Assembly: GCA_949295005.1 (NCBI GenBank)
Contig: CASFJL010000006.1
Location: forward strand, 1 to 55,650
DNA length: 55,650 nt
DNA from: an uncultured Pseudomonadota bacterium
Lineage (GTDB): Bacteria; Pseudomonadota; Alphaproteobacteria; RF32; CAG-239
Direction of reading: 5' to 3'
Shown: positions 44,025-51,536 of the stretch, one piece after another
Layout of the letters: every line of letters begins with the position of its first letter
Position numbering within the stretch: the first letter of the stretch is position 1
Position numbers and translations under genes: made by a program
Notes under the pieces: model-generated
The model's input: only the letters and a program-made list of their open reading frames with translations
What the model was told of the DNA's origin: nothing
Databases searched by the model: none

Positions 44025-45406
44025 TATTTTTGTCCTCCGACAGTAATGTTCTTAACGCGGATGGTAGGTTGACCGACCGTTGTTGGAATTTTTCCTGAAA
44101 TAGAGCCACACATACCACAGCCTAAGCTCATATTATTGCCAATCATATCAATATTTTGCAAAACTTCTTGTCCCGAGCCAATCAGTTTGGCACCTTTGAC
44201 TTGTTTGGTGATTTTGCCATTTTCAATCAGATAAGCTCTATCAACCGAAAAGTTAAATTCTCCGGTTGACATTTTAACAGATCCGCCCCCCATTTTCCCA
44301 GCATAAATACCTTTTTCAGTGTTAGCAATAATCTCATCGTGGGTAGATTTGCCATTAGCAATAAAGGTGTTGCTCATGCGTGATGTTGGGGCAAAAGTAT
44401 AGTTCTGACGACGAGAACAACCATTTGGCTCCACACCCATACGACGCCCGTTTAATCTATCAACCATATAATTTTTCAAAATGCCATTTTCTATTAAGAG
44501 CTTTCTTTGAGTCTTAACGCCTTCATCATCCACGTTAATTGAGCCCCAAGCGTGGTCAATTGTCGCATCATCATAGGCTGTTACCAAAGGAGATGCTATT
44601 TGTTGCCCAAGCTTTCCAGCAAATACAGATGCATCTTTTGCAACACCTTCAGCTTCCAGACCATGACCGCATGCCTCGTGGAATATCACACCGCCAAAGC
44701 CATTACCAATCACCACATCCATTTTGCCGGATGGACAAAGTTCGGCCGAAAGTTTAGATATGGAATCAGCGGCCACATTTTCGGCAAACTCTTGCAAGTT
44801 TCTGCCATCAAACAACTCTAAACCGTACAACCCGCCAAAATTGTCTCCGGCAACTTCAGTTATGTTATCTTTTTGAGCAATGCTCGCAAATTGAAAGCGG
44901 CTGCGCGAAATGGAATCTTCCGTCCAAACACCTAAAGAATTGGCGAGTAAGGTTTGACGCGTTACTTCAGTATAGGTGGCATCGGCTTTGCAAATAAGCG
45001 GGCTGGCGTTTAATGCATATTCGCTGATTTTGAGCATTAGGTCTGTTTTTTCTTTTTTAGTTTTGCTGTCAAATGGCTTTTGAATTTGGTGTTTTCTCTC
45101 TAATTCTAAATCTCTCAAATCAAAAGTAATGTCTTTTTTGCTTGATTTTATGCCTAAGGCGGCTTTTTTTGCCGTTTTGAGCAAATTTTCTCTATCCATT
45201 AAATTTGTGTAAGCATAAACAAAATTCACACCGTCAAAAATGCGAATACCGGCGCCATAGCTCAAACTTGATGTTGAACTTTTGATTTTTCTTTCCGATG
45301 TAAACAAGTTACTTGCCAGAGTATTTTCAACAAAAATCTCGGCATAATCGCCACCCGAGGACAAAGCCTCGGTCAAAATTTCTGCTACCAAATTTTTATC
45401 AAGCAA
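44024..45406 (-). CDS. tldD: TldD metalloprotease
   Basis: 460 aa. The zinc site is HEACGH within GVIFHEACGHGLEAEG, the hallmark of TldD. VVIGNGFGG, GINVDDEGVKTQRKLLI-like (INVDDEGVKTQRKLL) and RRQNYTFAPTSRMSN are also conserved, and GGGSVKMSTGEFNFSV precedes the C-terminal MCGSISGKIPTTVGQP. The start codon is TTG at 45406 with GGAG 8 nt ahead. It is followed by pmbA and preceded by the nucleosidase gene after 10 nt. Confidence 0.95.
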   Translation of the reverse strand: MLDKNLVAEILTEALSSGGDYAEIFVENTLASNLFTSERKIKSSTSSLSYGAGIRIFDGVNFVYAYTNLMDRENLLKTAKKAALGIKSSKKDITFDLRDLELERKHQIQKPFDSKTKKEKTDLMLKISEYALNASPLICKADATYTEVTRQTLLANSLGVWTEDSISRSRFQFASIAQKDNITEVAGDNFGGLYGLELFDGRNLQEFAENVAADSISKLSAELCPSGKMDVVIGNGFGGVIFHEACGHGLEAEGVAKDASVFAGKLGQQIASPLVTAYDDATIDHAWGSINVDDEGVKTQRKLLIENGILKNYMVDRLNGRRMGVEPNGCSRRQNYTFAPTSRMSNTFIANGKSTHDEIIANTEKGIYAGKMGGGSVKMSTGEFNFSVDRAYLIENGKITKQVKGAKLIGSGQEVLQNIDMIGNNMSLGCGMCGSISGKIPTTVGQPTIRVKNITVGGQK

Positions 45407-45416
45407 ATTTCTTCTC

Positions 45417-46097
45417 CTAGATATTGTTGAGTAAATTTTTCAATACGGCAAAAGATTTATTAGCCATTTCGTCCCAAAAATCGGCATATTGCTGATGATT
45501 ATCATTACTTCTCAGAGGATTATCACTGATAATGCGCAAGCTGATAAATGGAGTTTTTTTCATATAACAAACCTGAGCCACAGCGCAAGATTCCATATCC
45601 ACGGCCAAAGCCTCATCAAACAATTTGCGAATGTTTTTTGCTTCTTCAATACCTGCAACAAATTTATCACCGCTTGCAATCAAACCTTTGTGAATGGTAA
45701 TGCCGTTATGCTCGCCCTCTTCTATTTTGGCAACCAAGCTTTTATCAGCTTCAAAATACAAGGGAAAGTCTTGCACCTGACCATAAGCGTTAGGCTCCAA
45801 GCACCAAACATCATTATAAACGGTTTTAGTACTTACCACAATATCCATCTGCTTAACATCATCACCCACACCGCCGGCAACGCCTGAGTTAATCACGCAA
45901 TCTGGCTTAAACTTATCAATCAACTCTGTCGTTTTAACGGCAGCACAAACCTTACCGATACCGCTTTGGATTAAGGTTATTTCTTTATCACCCAAAGTAC
46001 CTGTAATATATCCCTCATTTTCTTGCTCGTTTAACAGTAAAGCTTTGATTGAGTTAATTTCGCTACTCATAGCGGCAATAATAGCAATTTTTTTCAT
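45417..46097 (-). CDS. mtnN: 5'-methylthioadenosine/S-adenosylhomocysteine nucleosidase
   Basis: 226 aa. It cleaves MTA and SAH to adenine plus the thioribose. IIAAMSSEI, IQSGIGKVCAA, NSGVAGGVG, GDKFVAG, DMESCAVAQVCY and the Asp of RIISDNPL are the family motifs, including the catalytic Asp. The enzyme feeds methionine salvage and removes SAH. It appears to be the first gene of the tldD unit. Confidence 0.92.
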   Translation of the reverse strand: MKKIAIIAAMSSEINSIKALLLNEQENEGYITGTLGDKEITLIQSGIGKVCAAVKTTELIDKFKPDCVINSGVAGGVGDDVKQMDIVVSTKTVYNDVWCLEPNAYGQVQDFPLYFEADKSLVAKIEEGEHNGITIHKGLIASGDKFVAGIEEAKNIRKLFDEALAVDMESCAVAQVCYMKKTPFISLRIISDNPLRSNDNHQQYADFWDEMANKSFAVLKNLLNNI

Positions 46098-46121
46098 TTT
46101 TTATTATCTTTCTCTTATAAA

Positions 46122-47057
46122 TTAATCCAACTTTTGTAAAAATTCTTTCATTTCGGCACGCATCATTTCATCCATTAACTTGCTTGAATGTCCTTTTGCC
46201 GGCACAAATATCAATTTTGACATCGGCAACGCCTTATGCAATCGATAAGCATTTATCGGCGGGCAAATAAAGTCCAGTCGATTATGCAAAATAAGTGTTG
46301 GAATATCATCAATTTTATTCGCGTTATCAATTATCTCATCATCTTCCAACATAAAGTTTTGAGCGGCATAATTGATATATATCTTTTGCATATTAATTTC
46401 TTTTTCATCGGGAATATAATCACCGAATTTAGGATCTAAACTCCCTAAAACACGCTCCCAACAGCCATATTTTGTAGCGGCACTCGTTTGTTGTTCCAAA
46501 TTTTCAGAATTAATTTGTTTGGCATAATATTCCGGAATCAAATAATTATCTGAGATATTTCCTTTTAATTCATCCAACATATCCGGATAAAACAAACCGC
46601 TTTGTTTCAGTTCCCAATTTTTGGAATCTCTGTTGGCTAAAAAGATTTTGGATAAAATCATGGCTTTTACTATTTTAGGATAAGTTATCGCAAACATCAA
46701 AACCATGGTTGAGCCCCAAGAACTACCAAAGAGAATAACTTTGTCATTAATCTCTAAAAATTCTAAAAGACGAACGGCATCATCAACATTATCTTGTGTC
46801 GTGTTATGTTCCATACAGCCGGCTGGTTCTGATTTTCCGCAACCTCTTTGATCAAACATAATCACTCTATATTTTTTCAAATCAAATTTCTTTGCCGTTT
46901 CCGCTCTTGACCAATACCCAGGTCCGCCATGAAAACAAAGTATGACCTCACCTTTGGGGTTGCCAAACTCACGATAATACACTCTATGTCCGTCTAACTC
47001 CGGCAAATATCCTTCATTAAACGGTTTGGGAATAAACCAATTACTCCAAAATGCCAT
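46122..47057 (-). CDS. pip: proline iminopeptidase (S33 alpha/beta hydrolase)
   Basis: 311 aa. The oxyanion motif is HGGPG, the nucleophile elbow GSSWGSTM, the Asp is in HNRLDFICPP, and the His in PAKGHSSKL. DQRGCGKSEP is a further S33 marker. The enzyme would release N-terminal proline from peptides in the cytoplasm. GGAGG precedes the ATG. It is 24 nt upstream of mtnN and may share its transcript. Confidence 0.92.
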   Translation of the reverse strand: MAFWSNWFIPKPFNEGYLPELDGHRVYYREFGNPKGEVILCFHGGPGYWSRAETAKKFDLKKYRVIMFDQRGCGKSEPAGCMEHNTTQDNVDDAVRLLEFLEINDKVILFGSSWGSTMVLMFAITYPKIVKAMILSKIFLANRDSKNWELKQSGLFYPDMLDELKGNISDNYLIPEYYAKQINSENLEQQTSAATKYGCWERVLGSLDPKFGDYIPDEKEINMQKIYINYAAQNFMLEDDEIIDNANKIDDIPTLILHNRLDFICPPINAYRLHKALPMSKLIFVPAKGHSSKLMDEMMRAEMKEFLQKLD

Positions 47058-47163
47058 ATTTCCTCCTTATTTTTTCTTAATTTAATCTATTTAAAGCCTA
47101 TAACAAAACAAAAAAGTTGTTTTTTTAACATATATCATCTTTAATACAATCAGGAGAATAGAC

Positions 47164-47892
47164 ATGACAAGAATTTATAAAAATATTCTGATTTTAACCG
47201 GTGCCGGTATTTCTGCCGAATCCGGTTTGGCCACCTTTAGAAGCTCTAACGGCTTATGGAATAATCACAAGGTTGAAGATGTGGCAACAATCGAAGGATT
47301 TGAGCGTAATCCGGCTCTGGTGCACGATTTTTACAATGAACTTAAAGTGGAAGTGCAAAAAGCGGAACCCAATCCTGCCCATTTTGCTTTAACCAAGCTG
47401 CAACAAGAATATCCGGCAGAGATTAATATTGTTACACAAAATGTGGATACGCTTCATGAAAAAGCCGGCAACAAAAATGTGTATCATATTCACGGACAAA
47501 TCAACCAAGCCGTTTGTCTTAATTGTGGTCATGTGCTTGAGACCTGGGGCGATGTCGATACGGAAACGATTTGCCCGCAATGTGAAGTTTCCGGTATGAT
47601 GAAACCAAATATCGTCTTTTTTGGTGAAAATCTTTTATGTATGGATAAGGTTGAAGTGTTTTTAAGAAAGTGCGATTTGTTTATTTCTATCGGTACTTCC
47701 GGCGTGGTTTATCCCGCTGCCGGATTTGTACAAACCGCAAAATATTATGGCGCAGATACAATCGAATTTACGCTCGATATGACCGCCAATAATTATCTTT
47801 TTGACAAACATGTTTTAGGCAAAGCTGGAGAAACCTTACCTAAATATGTTGATGAATTAATTACTTCATTAAAGAAAAACCCCGCTGAGTAG
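47164..47892 (+). CDS. cobB: NAD-dependent protein deacylase (sirtuin)
   Basis: 242 aa. LTGAGISAESGLATFR binds NAD, the TQNVDTLHEKAG segment and the catalytic His in HIHGQ follow, and the zinc ribbon is CLNCGH / CPQCEVSG with four cysteines. GSGVV-like IGTSGVVYPAAG is conserved. It removes acyl groups from lysines. GGAG lies 8 nt before the ATG. Transcription ends at an overlapping terminator. Confidence 0.93.
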   Translation: MTRIYKNILILTGAGISAESGLATFRSSNGLWNNHKVEDVATIEGFERNPALVHDFYNELKVEVQKAEPNPAHFALTKLQQEYPAEINIVTQNVDTLHEKAGNKNVYHIHGQINQAVCLNCGHVLETWGDVDTETICPQCEVSGMMKPNIVFFGENLLCMDKVEVFLRKCDLFISIGTSGVVYPAAGFVQTAKYYGADTIEFTLDMTANNYLFDKHVLGKAGETLPKYVDELITSLKKNPAE

Positions 47893-47903
47893 CGGGGTTT
47901 TTC
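47875..47903 (+). terminator. Rho-independent terminator overlapping sirtuin stop
   Basis: AAAAACCCCGCT / AGCGGGGTTTTT with a 4-nt loop, then TTC. The TAG stop (47890-47892) is partly in the loop. It lies 17 nt before the convergent AsmA-like gene's end and may act on both. Confidence 0.9.
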
Positions 47904-47919
47904 TTGTTCTTTTTAGGAA

Positions 47920-48684
47920 TTATTTGCCAAAAATTCCCAATTCTTTTACTCTGTCTTTAACGCCGCCGACAACTTTGTTCAAGTTTTCATCAGCAACAGA
48001 TCTTAAATCGCCAAGTTGGCTTTCAACAACAGTTTTGGAAGCTGTTTTCAAAATGTTGTTCAAAATCTTGGTGATGGAAGAAGCTATGCTTTCGCCTTTC
48101 TTTTCATCGCCAATATTTCTCATTACGATTTGCGGTAATTTAACTTTCAAATCATTAGCTTTGCCGTTGATATTGGCAATGGCTTGAATTTCACCGTTTG
48201 CAACAACCAATTCTTTAATAACAACCTTTTTAGAAGATGCTTCATCTTTTGGGGATTCTTCTTTAGCTTGAGATGCTTGAGCATCTTTAGAAGCTGTGTT
48301 GGCTGCAATATTCTTTTGAATTTGGCTGATGTTGTTTTGAGTTAAAGACAACATTTCATAAGTGATAACCGGTTTGTTAATGGCAATTTTTTCAATAATG
48401 ATTGTGTCTGTTGCCAAGCTTTTCAAATCAACTTTTACAAAAATATCGCCTAAGCTAAAAATGTAAGGAGCTGAATAGTTTTTTGGGTTGGCAACCGTAA
48501 TTTCGCTGATTTCACCCTCGCCTTTGGTCAAACTTAATTTAAAACCTTGCAAGTTGACTTCAGTGCCGGTGATTTCGCTACCATATTTATTGACAACCTT
48601 TTTAACAATAGTTTCCAGCGATGGTGAAAAATACCAAGCAGCTGCAATCACTAAAACTAAAAATCCAAAAATATATTTTTTCAT
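47920..48684 (-). CDS. AsmA-like membrane-anchored protein
   Basis: 254 aa. One N-terminal helix (about 4-20) anchors a periplasmic domain with the AsmA-like opening SLETIVKKVVNKYGSEITGTEVNLQGFKL, quoted in pieces (KYGSEITG, VNLQGFKL), and repeated beta-strand units (GEISEITVANP, IIIEKIAINKP). A charged, Ala/Ser/Lys-rich linker (about 125-150) splits the domain, and an amphipathic C-terminal helix region follows. AsmA-type proteins act in lipid transfer or envelope assembly; this is a short, partial-looking member. Confidence 0.7.
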   Translation of the reverse strand: MKKYIFGFLVLVIAAAWYFSPSLETIVKKVVNKYGSEITGTEVNLQGFKLSLTKGEGEISEITVANPKNYSAPYIFSLGDIFVKVDLKSLATDTIIIEKIAINKPVITYEMLSLTQNNISQIQKNIAANTASKDAQASQAKEESPKDEASSKKVVIKELVVANGEIQAIANINGKANDLKVKLPQIVMRNIGDEKKGESIASSITKILNNILKTASKTVVESQLGDLRSVADENLNKVVGGVKDRVKELGIFGK

Positions 48685-48779
48685 TTCTATCCTTTCTTGT
48701 TGTTTGAGATATAAAAAATGTAATACAATCTTTATCTTTTTACAATTATAAAATTAACAGATTGCTAAGAAAATAAATT

Positions 48780-49238
48780 TTAAAGATTTATTCTCATTTT
48801 CTGTTCAAGGGGCTTAAAGCCAAGCTTTTGATAAAATTTGCACGCATCAACATTGTCATTAAATACACCGAGAGTAATTTCAGAAACACCGCGATTTTTT
48901 GCTTCTTCAAAGAGCTTTTTCATCAAACTTTCGGCAATTCCCTGACGGCGAAAATCCGGCAACACGCCAAGCTCACAAACATGGCAAAATCTTTCATTTT
49001 CCAAATATGGGCGAGAGGTAAACTCGGCACAAAGCCATCCGCAGATAGTATCACCCTCTTCTGCCACCAAAGCAAAAGCATCATCATCGGTTAAGGTTTC
49101 TTGCATAGATTTTAGTTCATAGGCTTCATCAATCGGCTTAAAATAGCCATGCAAGACCTTGCGATGATGCTCGCGCATTTCACGACAAATTTCTAACACT
49201 TGAGGTATATCTTTTTCTTCAAATTTTCTAAAAATCAT
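48780..49238 (-). CDS. GNAT acetyltransferase
   Basis: 152 aa. The acetyl-CoA motif is LGVLPDFRRQGIAESLM and the C-terminal NDNVDACKFYQKLGF completes the fold. An unusual HHRKVLHGYF segment sits early. Substrate unknown. Its ATG overlaps the upstream hydrolase by 4 nt (ATGA), so it ends an operon of three. Confidence 0.87.
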   Translation of the reverse strand: MIFRKFEEKDIPQVLEICREMREHHRKVLHGYFKPIDEAYELKSMQETLTDDDAFALVAEEGDTICGWLCAEFTSRPYLENERFCHVCELGVLPDFRRQGIAESLMKKLFEEAKNRGVSEITLGVFNDNVDACKFYQKLGFKPLEQKMRINL

Positions 49239-49801
49239 AACAAATCCAAAATTTCTTTATCTAGGTGGCTATGGGTTGAGTTCGGACTGATGATATATTC
49301 AAAATCCAAGTCTTTGGGCAAATTTTTATAAGATTCCTTGCGCTTTTCATCTAAAAAGTCGTCTTTTGCGCCTTGAACCCATTTTATTTTCACTTTTGCA
49401 TTATCGGCAATATCTTCCAAAACCTCGTCCGGCACATCTGAATTAAGCGTAATCACTTCTTTGACGCCAAGTTTGAGCCCGCAATAAAGTGCAATCAAAC
49501 CTCCTTGAGAATGTCCGCACAAGATTACATTTTTGGCACTTACCCCTTTCTCGCGCATCAGGGTCACAATGGCAGACAAAGACATTACCAGAGAGCAATA
49601 CCACTCCATCATTCTAACTTTGCGTTGACCGCCGATTTCATCTTTTTCAAACCAATAAAAGCCGTCTTTGCTGATGGTAGATTTATACGGGGCATTGAGC
49701 GAAACCAACTCAGCATTGTATTTTTGAGCCAAATCGGAGACGAAATCAGCTTGAGAATCTTTGTTTCCACCTTTCCCGTGCAAAAAAATGAATAATGTCA
49801 T
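49235..49801 (-). CDS. alpha/beta hydrolase (carboxylesterase-like)
   Basis: 188 aa. HGKGGNKDSQADFV gives the oxyanion strand, the nucleophile elbow is GHSQGG, the Asp probably lies in QGAKDDFLDE, and the His in STHSHLDKEI. This matches small phospholipase/carboxylesterase-type hydrolases; the substrate is not clear. It overlaps both neighbours by 1 and 4 nt. Confidence 0.85.
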   Translation of the reverse strand: MTLFIFLHGKGGNKDSQADFVSDLAQKYNAELVSLNAPYKSTISKDGFYWFEKDEIGGQRKVRMMEWYCSLVMSLSAIVTLMREKGVSAKNVILCGHSQGGLIALYCGLKLGVKEVITLNSDVPDEVLEDIADNAKVKIKWVQGAKDDFLDEKRKESYKNLPKDLDFEYIISPNSTHSHLDKEILDLL

Positions 49802-50097
49802 TAGAGTTTTTCCAAATCTTCAATATATATCCAGCGTCTGATAGCAGAAAAATCCACCTCACCTTTATCATTAATCCATTGTTTGTCAGATAGTTTAGAA
49901 ACCAAGAAGTCACCTTTTTTTGTTTCAATCAGGCAGAGTTTATCTGACTTAGGCAAAACATTGGCATACCAATAGGTATTATCCTTAACATATTTTTGAA
50001 TAACTTGCGATTTTTTAATGAGTTGTGAGCGCAAATTATAGTTGCGCCACTCAGCAATCACGGCATATAAAGCCAAAGCAAAAACAATCAGATGCAT
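49801..50097 (-). CDS. small membrane protein of unknown function
   Basis: 98 aa. An N-terminal hydrophobic helix (about 2-18) is followed by a basic segment and then a beta-rich acidic half (WYANVLPKSDK and KLCLIETKKGDFLVSKL). GGAG lies 7 nt ahead of the ATG. It starts the unit hypothetical-hydrolase-GNAT. No family recognised. Confidence 0.6.
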   Translation of the reverse strand: MHLIVFALALYAVIAEWRNYNLRSQLIKKSQVIQKYVKDNTYWYANVLPKSDKLCLIETKKGDFLVSKLSDKQWINDKGEVDFSAIRRWIYIEDLEKL

Positions 50098-50142
50098 TTT
50101 TATCTCCTTTTTTTTACGAGTTTAGCACCATAAATTGTCTTT

Positions 50143-50176
50143 TCAATAAAAAAAGCCCCGCAATTCATACGGGGCT
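50143..50176 (-). terminator. Rho-independent terminator of the ECF cassette
   Basis: AGCCCCG / CGGGGCT stem with a 9-nt loop and a T-run on the minus strand, 20 nt beyond the LTxxQ protein stop. Confidence 0.85.
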
Positions 50177-50195
50177 GGTGCTAGATGATAAAAAA

Positions 50196-50723
50196 CTAAT
50201 CTTTGTCTTTTTTATCTTTTTTCAGCTCTTTTTTATCTTTTTTTGCCTCTTTTTTCCATTTTTCGGCACGTTTTTCCATTTTTTTCTTCATTTTTGCTTC
50301 ACGTTTAGCTTTCATTTCATCAAGCTTTTCTTTTTGCTCCGGAGTCAAGATTTTTTCAAAATCTTCCATATTTTGTTTACGGATTTCATCCATCTTGCCG
50401 CGGAGTTCGTCTGCTTGTTTCATCAAAGGTTCCATCTTAGCGCGGTTAGCTTCACGCAATTTTTCAGCTTGAGCTTTTTGCTCATCAGTCAAGCCCAATT
50501 TTTCGGCAAACTTATCAGACATTTCTTTTCTAAATTCTTTATCAAATTTTGGGCCTTTGTGTTTTCTCAATTCATGAGGAGGCATATGCGGTCTTGGAGC
50601 ATCAATAGCGTGTTCAGGATGATGCGGCGGCGGTGGCGGCATATCATTTTCTTGAGCCCAAGAGTTTGTTGCTCCCATCAAAAGAGCTGCAGCACAACAC
50701 ATTGTTAAAAAAGTTTTTTTCAT
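50196..50723 (-). CDS. LTxxQ (Spy/CpxP/CnrX-like) periplasmic protein
   Basis: 175 aa. A signal peptide ends near SWAQ. A Pro/His-rich segment (HHPEH, PHMPPHELRKH) follows with about six histidines. Two LTxxQ motifs, GLTDEQKAQ and ILTPEQKEK, mark the Spy/CpxP family of helical periplasmic sensors. The last 60 residues are highly charged, with Lys-Asp repeats. It is the third gene of a unit with the small TM protein and an ECF sigma factor. The His-rich part suggests metal binding, as in CnrX, but that is inference. It starts 2 nt beyond the sigma stop region. Confidence 0.82.
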   Translation of the reverse strand: MKKTFLTMCCAAALLMGATNSWAQENDMPPPPPHHPEHAIDAPRPHMPPHELRKHKGPKFDKEFRKEMSDKFAEKLGLTDEQKAQAEKLREANRAKMEPLMKQADELRGKMDEIRKQNMEDFEKILTPEQKEKLDEMKAKREAKMKKKMEKRAEKWKKEAKKDKKELKKDKKDKD

Positions 50724-50724
50724 A

Positions 50725-51219
50725 TTAGTTCTCCTTCAAGAATTTAAGTTTTTCGCTCAAAATTTTACGGGCGTTAAACAATCTGGATTTAATGGTGCCA
50801 ACCGGCAATCCAAGCTTTTTAGAAATTTCTTCGTAAGATTTTTCTTCAAACTCAAACAAAATCACCACTTGGCGCATTTTTCTCGGCAAATCATCAACGG
50901 CTTTAAGAATAATTTTTTGACGTTTTTTGGCATCAATCACTTCTTCTTGTCTGCCACCGACTTTCACCTTATCCAAAATCTCCTCTCCGCTGACTTGCTT
51001 TGTCTCCATAATATGTTGCTTAGATTTGAAATAATCTCTGCAAACATTGGCTGTTAACGTACTAAGCCAGCTTGAGAATTTTCCCTGTTCTTGATAATTT
51101 TCCATATTTTTCCAGGTTTTAATGTAAACTTCCTGTTCAATATCTTCATTATAAGAACCGGTAATTTTTTTGATAACGGATCTGATAAGTCCGCCATATT
51201 CCGCAATTATCTCTTTCAT
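50725..51219 (-). CDS. ECF-type sigma factor
   Basis: 164 aa, with region 2 (IEQEVYIKTWKNMENYQ, WLSTLTANVCRDYFKSK) and region 4 (MRQVVILFEFEEKSYEEISKKLG, cited as SYEEISKKLGLP, GTIKSRLFNARKIL). No extra C-terminal domain. Its ATG directly follows the TAA of the upstream 84-codon gene, a coupled junction. Sigma-anti-sigma-sensor cassettes are typical of envelope and metal stress control. Confidence 0.92.
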   Translation of the reverse strand: MKEIIAEYGGLIRSVIKKITGSYNEDIEQEVYIKTWKNMENYQEQGKFSSWLSTLTANVCRDYFKSKQHIMETKQVSGEEILDKVKVGGRQEEVIDAKKRQKIILKAVDDLPRKMRQVVILFEFEEKSYEEISKKLGLPVGTIKSRLFNARKILSEKLKFLKEN

Positions 51220-51474
51220 TTAGCCAACCATCAAAAGTCCGTAATCATCTGTGGGCAAACCATATTCCGCGAGGTTAGATGATGTTAAAGTGCTATCATC
51301 CAACATAAAATAATATCCGTAGATATCAAACTCGCTTTGTGTTTGCGGCCACAAAGAACCAAGCATAAACACACCGACAAACATGGCACAAACAGATTTT
51401 ATAATGTTGTTGCGACGCTTGCGTGCAAAATACAATGGTTTTGCTTCTTTGAGTAATTTTGAAATATCTTCCAT
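51220..51474 (-). CDS. single-TM protein, candidate anti-sigma factor (CnrY-like)
   Basis: 84 aa. A 24-residue basic cytoplasmic N-terminus (LLKEAKPLYFARKRRNN) leads to one membrane helix (about 25-43) and an acidic 40-residue extracytoplasmic tail. No known domain. Its size and topology match CnrY-type anti-sigma factors, which hold an ECF sigma factor with a short cytoplasmic helix and meet a periplasmic sensor on the outside. It stops where the sigma gene starts. Function is inferred from context. Confidence 0.65.
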   Translation of the reverse strand: MEDISKLLKEAKPLYFARKRRNNIIKSVCAMFVGVFMLGSLWPQTQSEFDIYGYYFMLDDSTLTSSNLAEYGLPTDDYGLLMVG

Positions 51475-51500
51475 TGTTTACCTCCCTTACATATATTTAT

Positions 51501-51525
51501 AACGACGAGAGTTTCAATATGGTTC
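51501..51525 (-). promoter_or_regulatory. EcfG-like promoter of the ECF cassette
   Basis: On the minus strand, TGAAC (its GAAC at 51522-51525) and CGTT (51501-51504) are separated by 17 nt, matching the alphaproteobacterial GGAAC-N16/17-CGTT pattern, except for T in place of the first G. The box ends 26 nt before the 84-codon gene's ATG, behind which GGGAGG forms the ribosome site. It would let the sigma factor, or an EcfG-type factor, drive its own cassette. Confidence 0.5.
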
Positions 51526-51536
51526 AAAAAATTTTT

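Noticed and set aside
32416..45406. A microcin uptake and processing system made of YejEF and TldD/PmbA
   Set aside because: The two gene pairs are about 8 kb apart with unrelated genes between them, no precursor peptide gene was found, and both pairs have housekeeping roles.
50025..50708. 227-codon Phe-rich open frame opposite to the LTxxQ gene
   Set aside because: It is the mirror of a Lys/Glu-rich coding region; no ribosome site or known motif.
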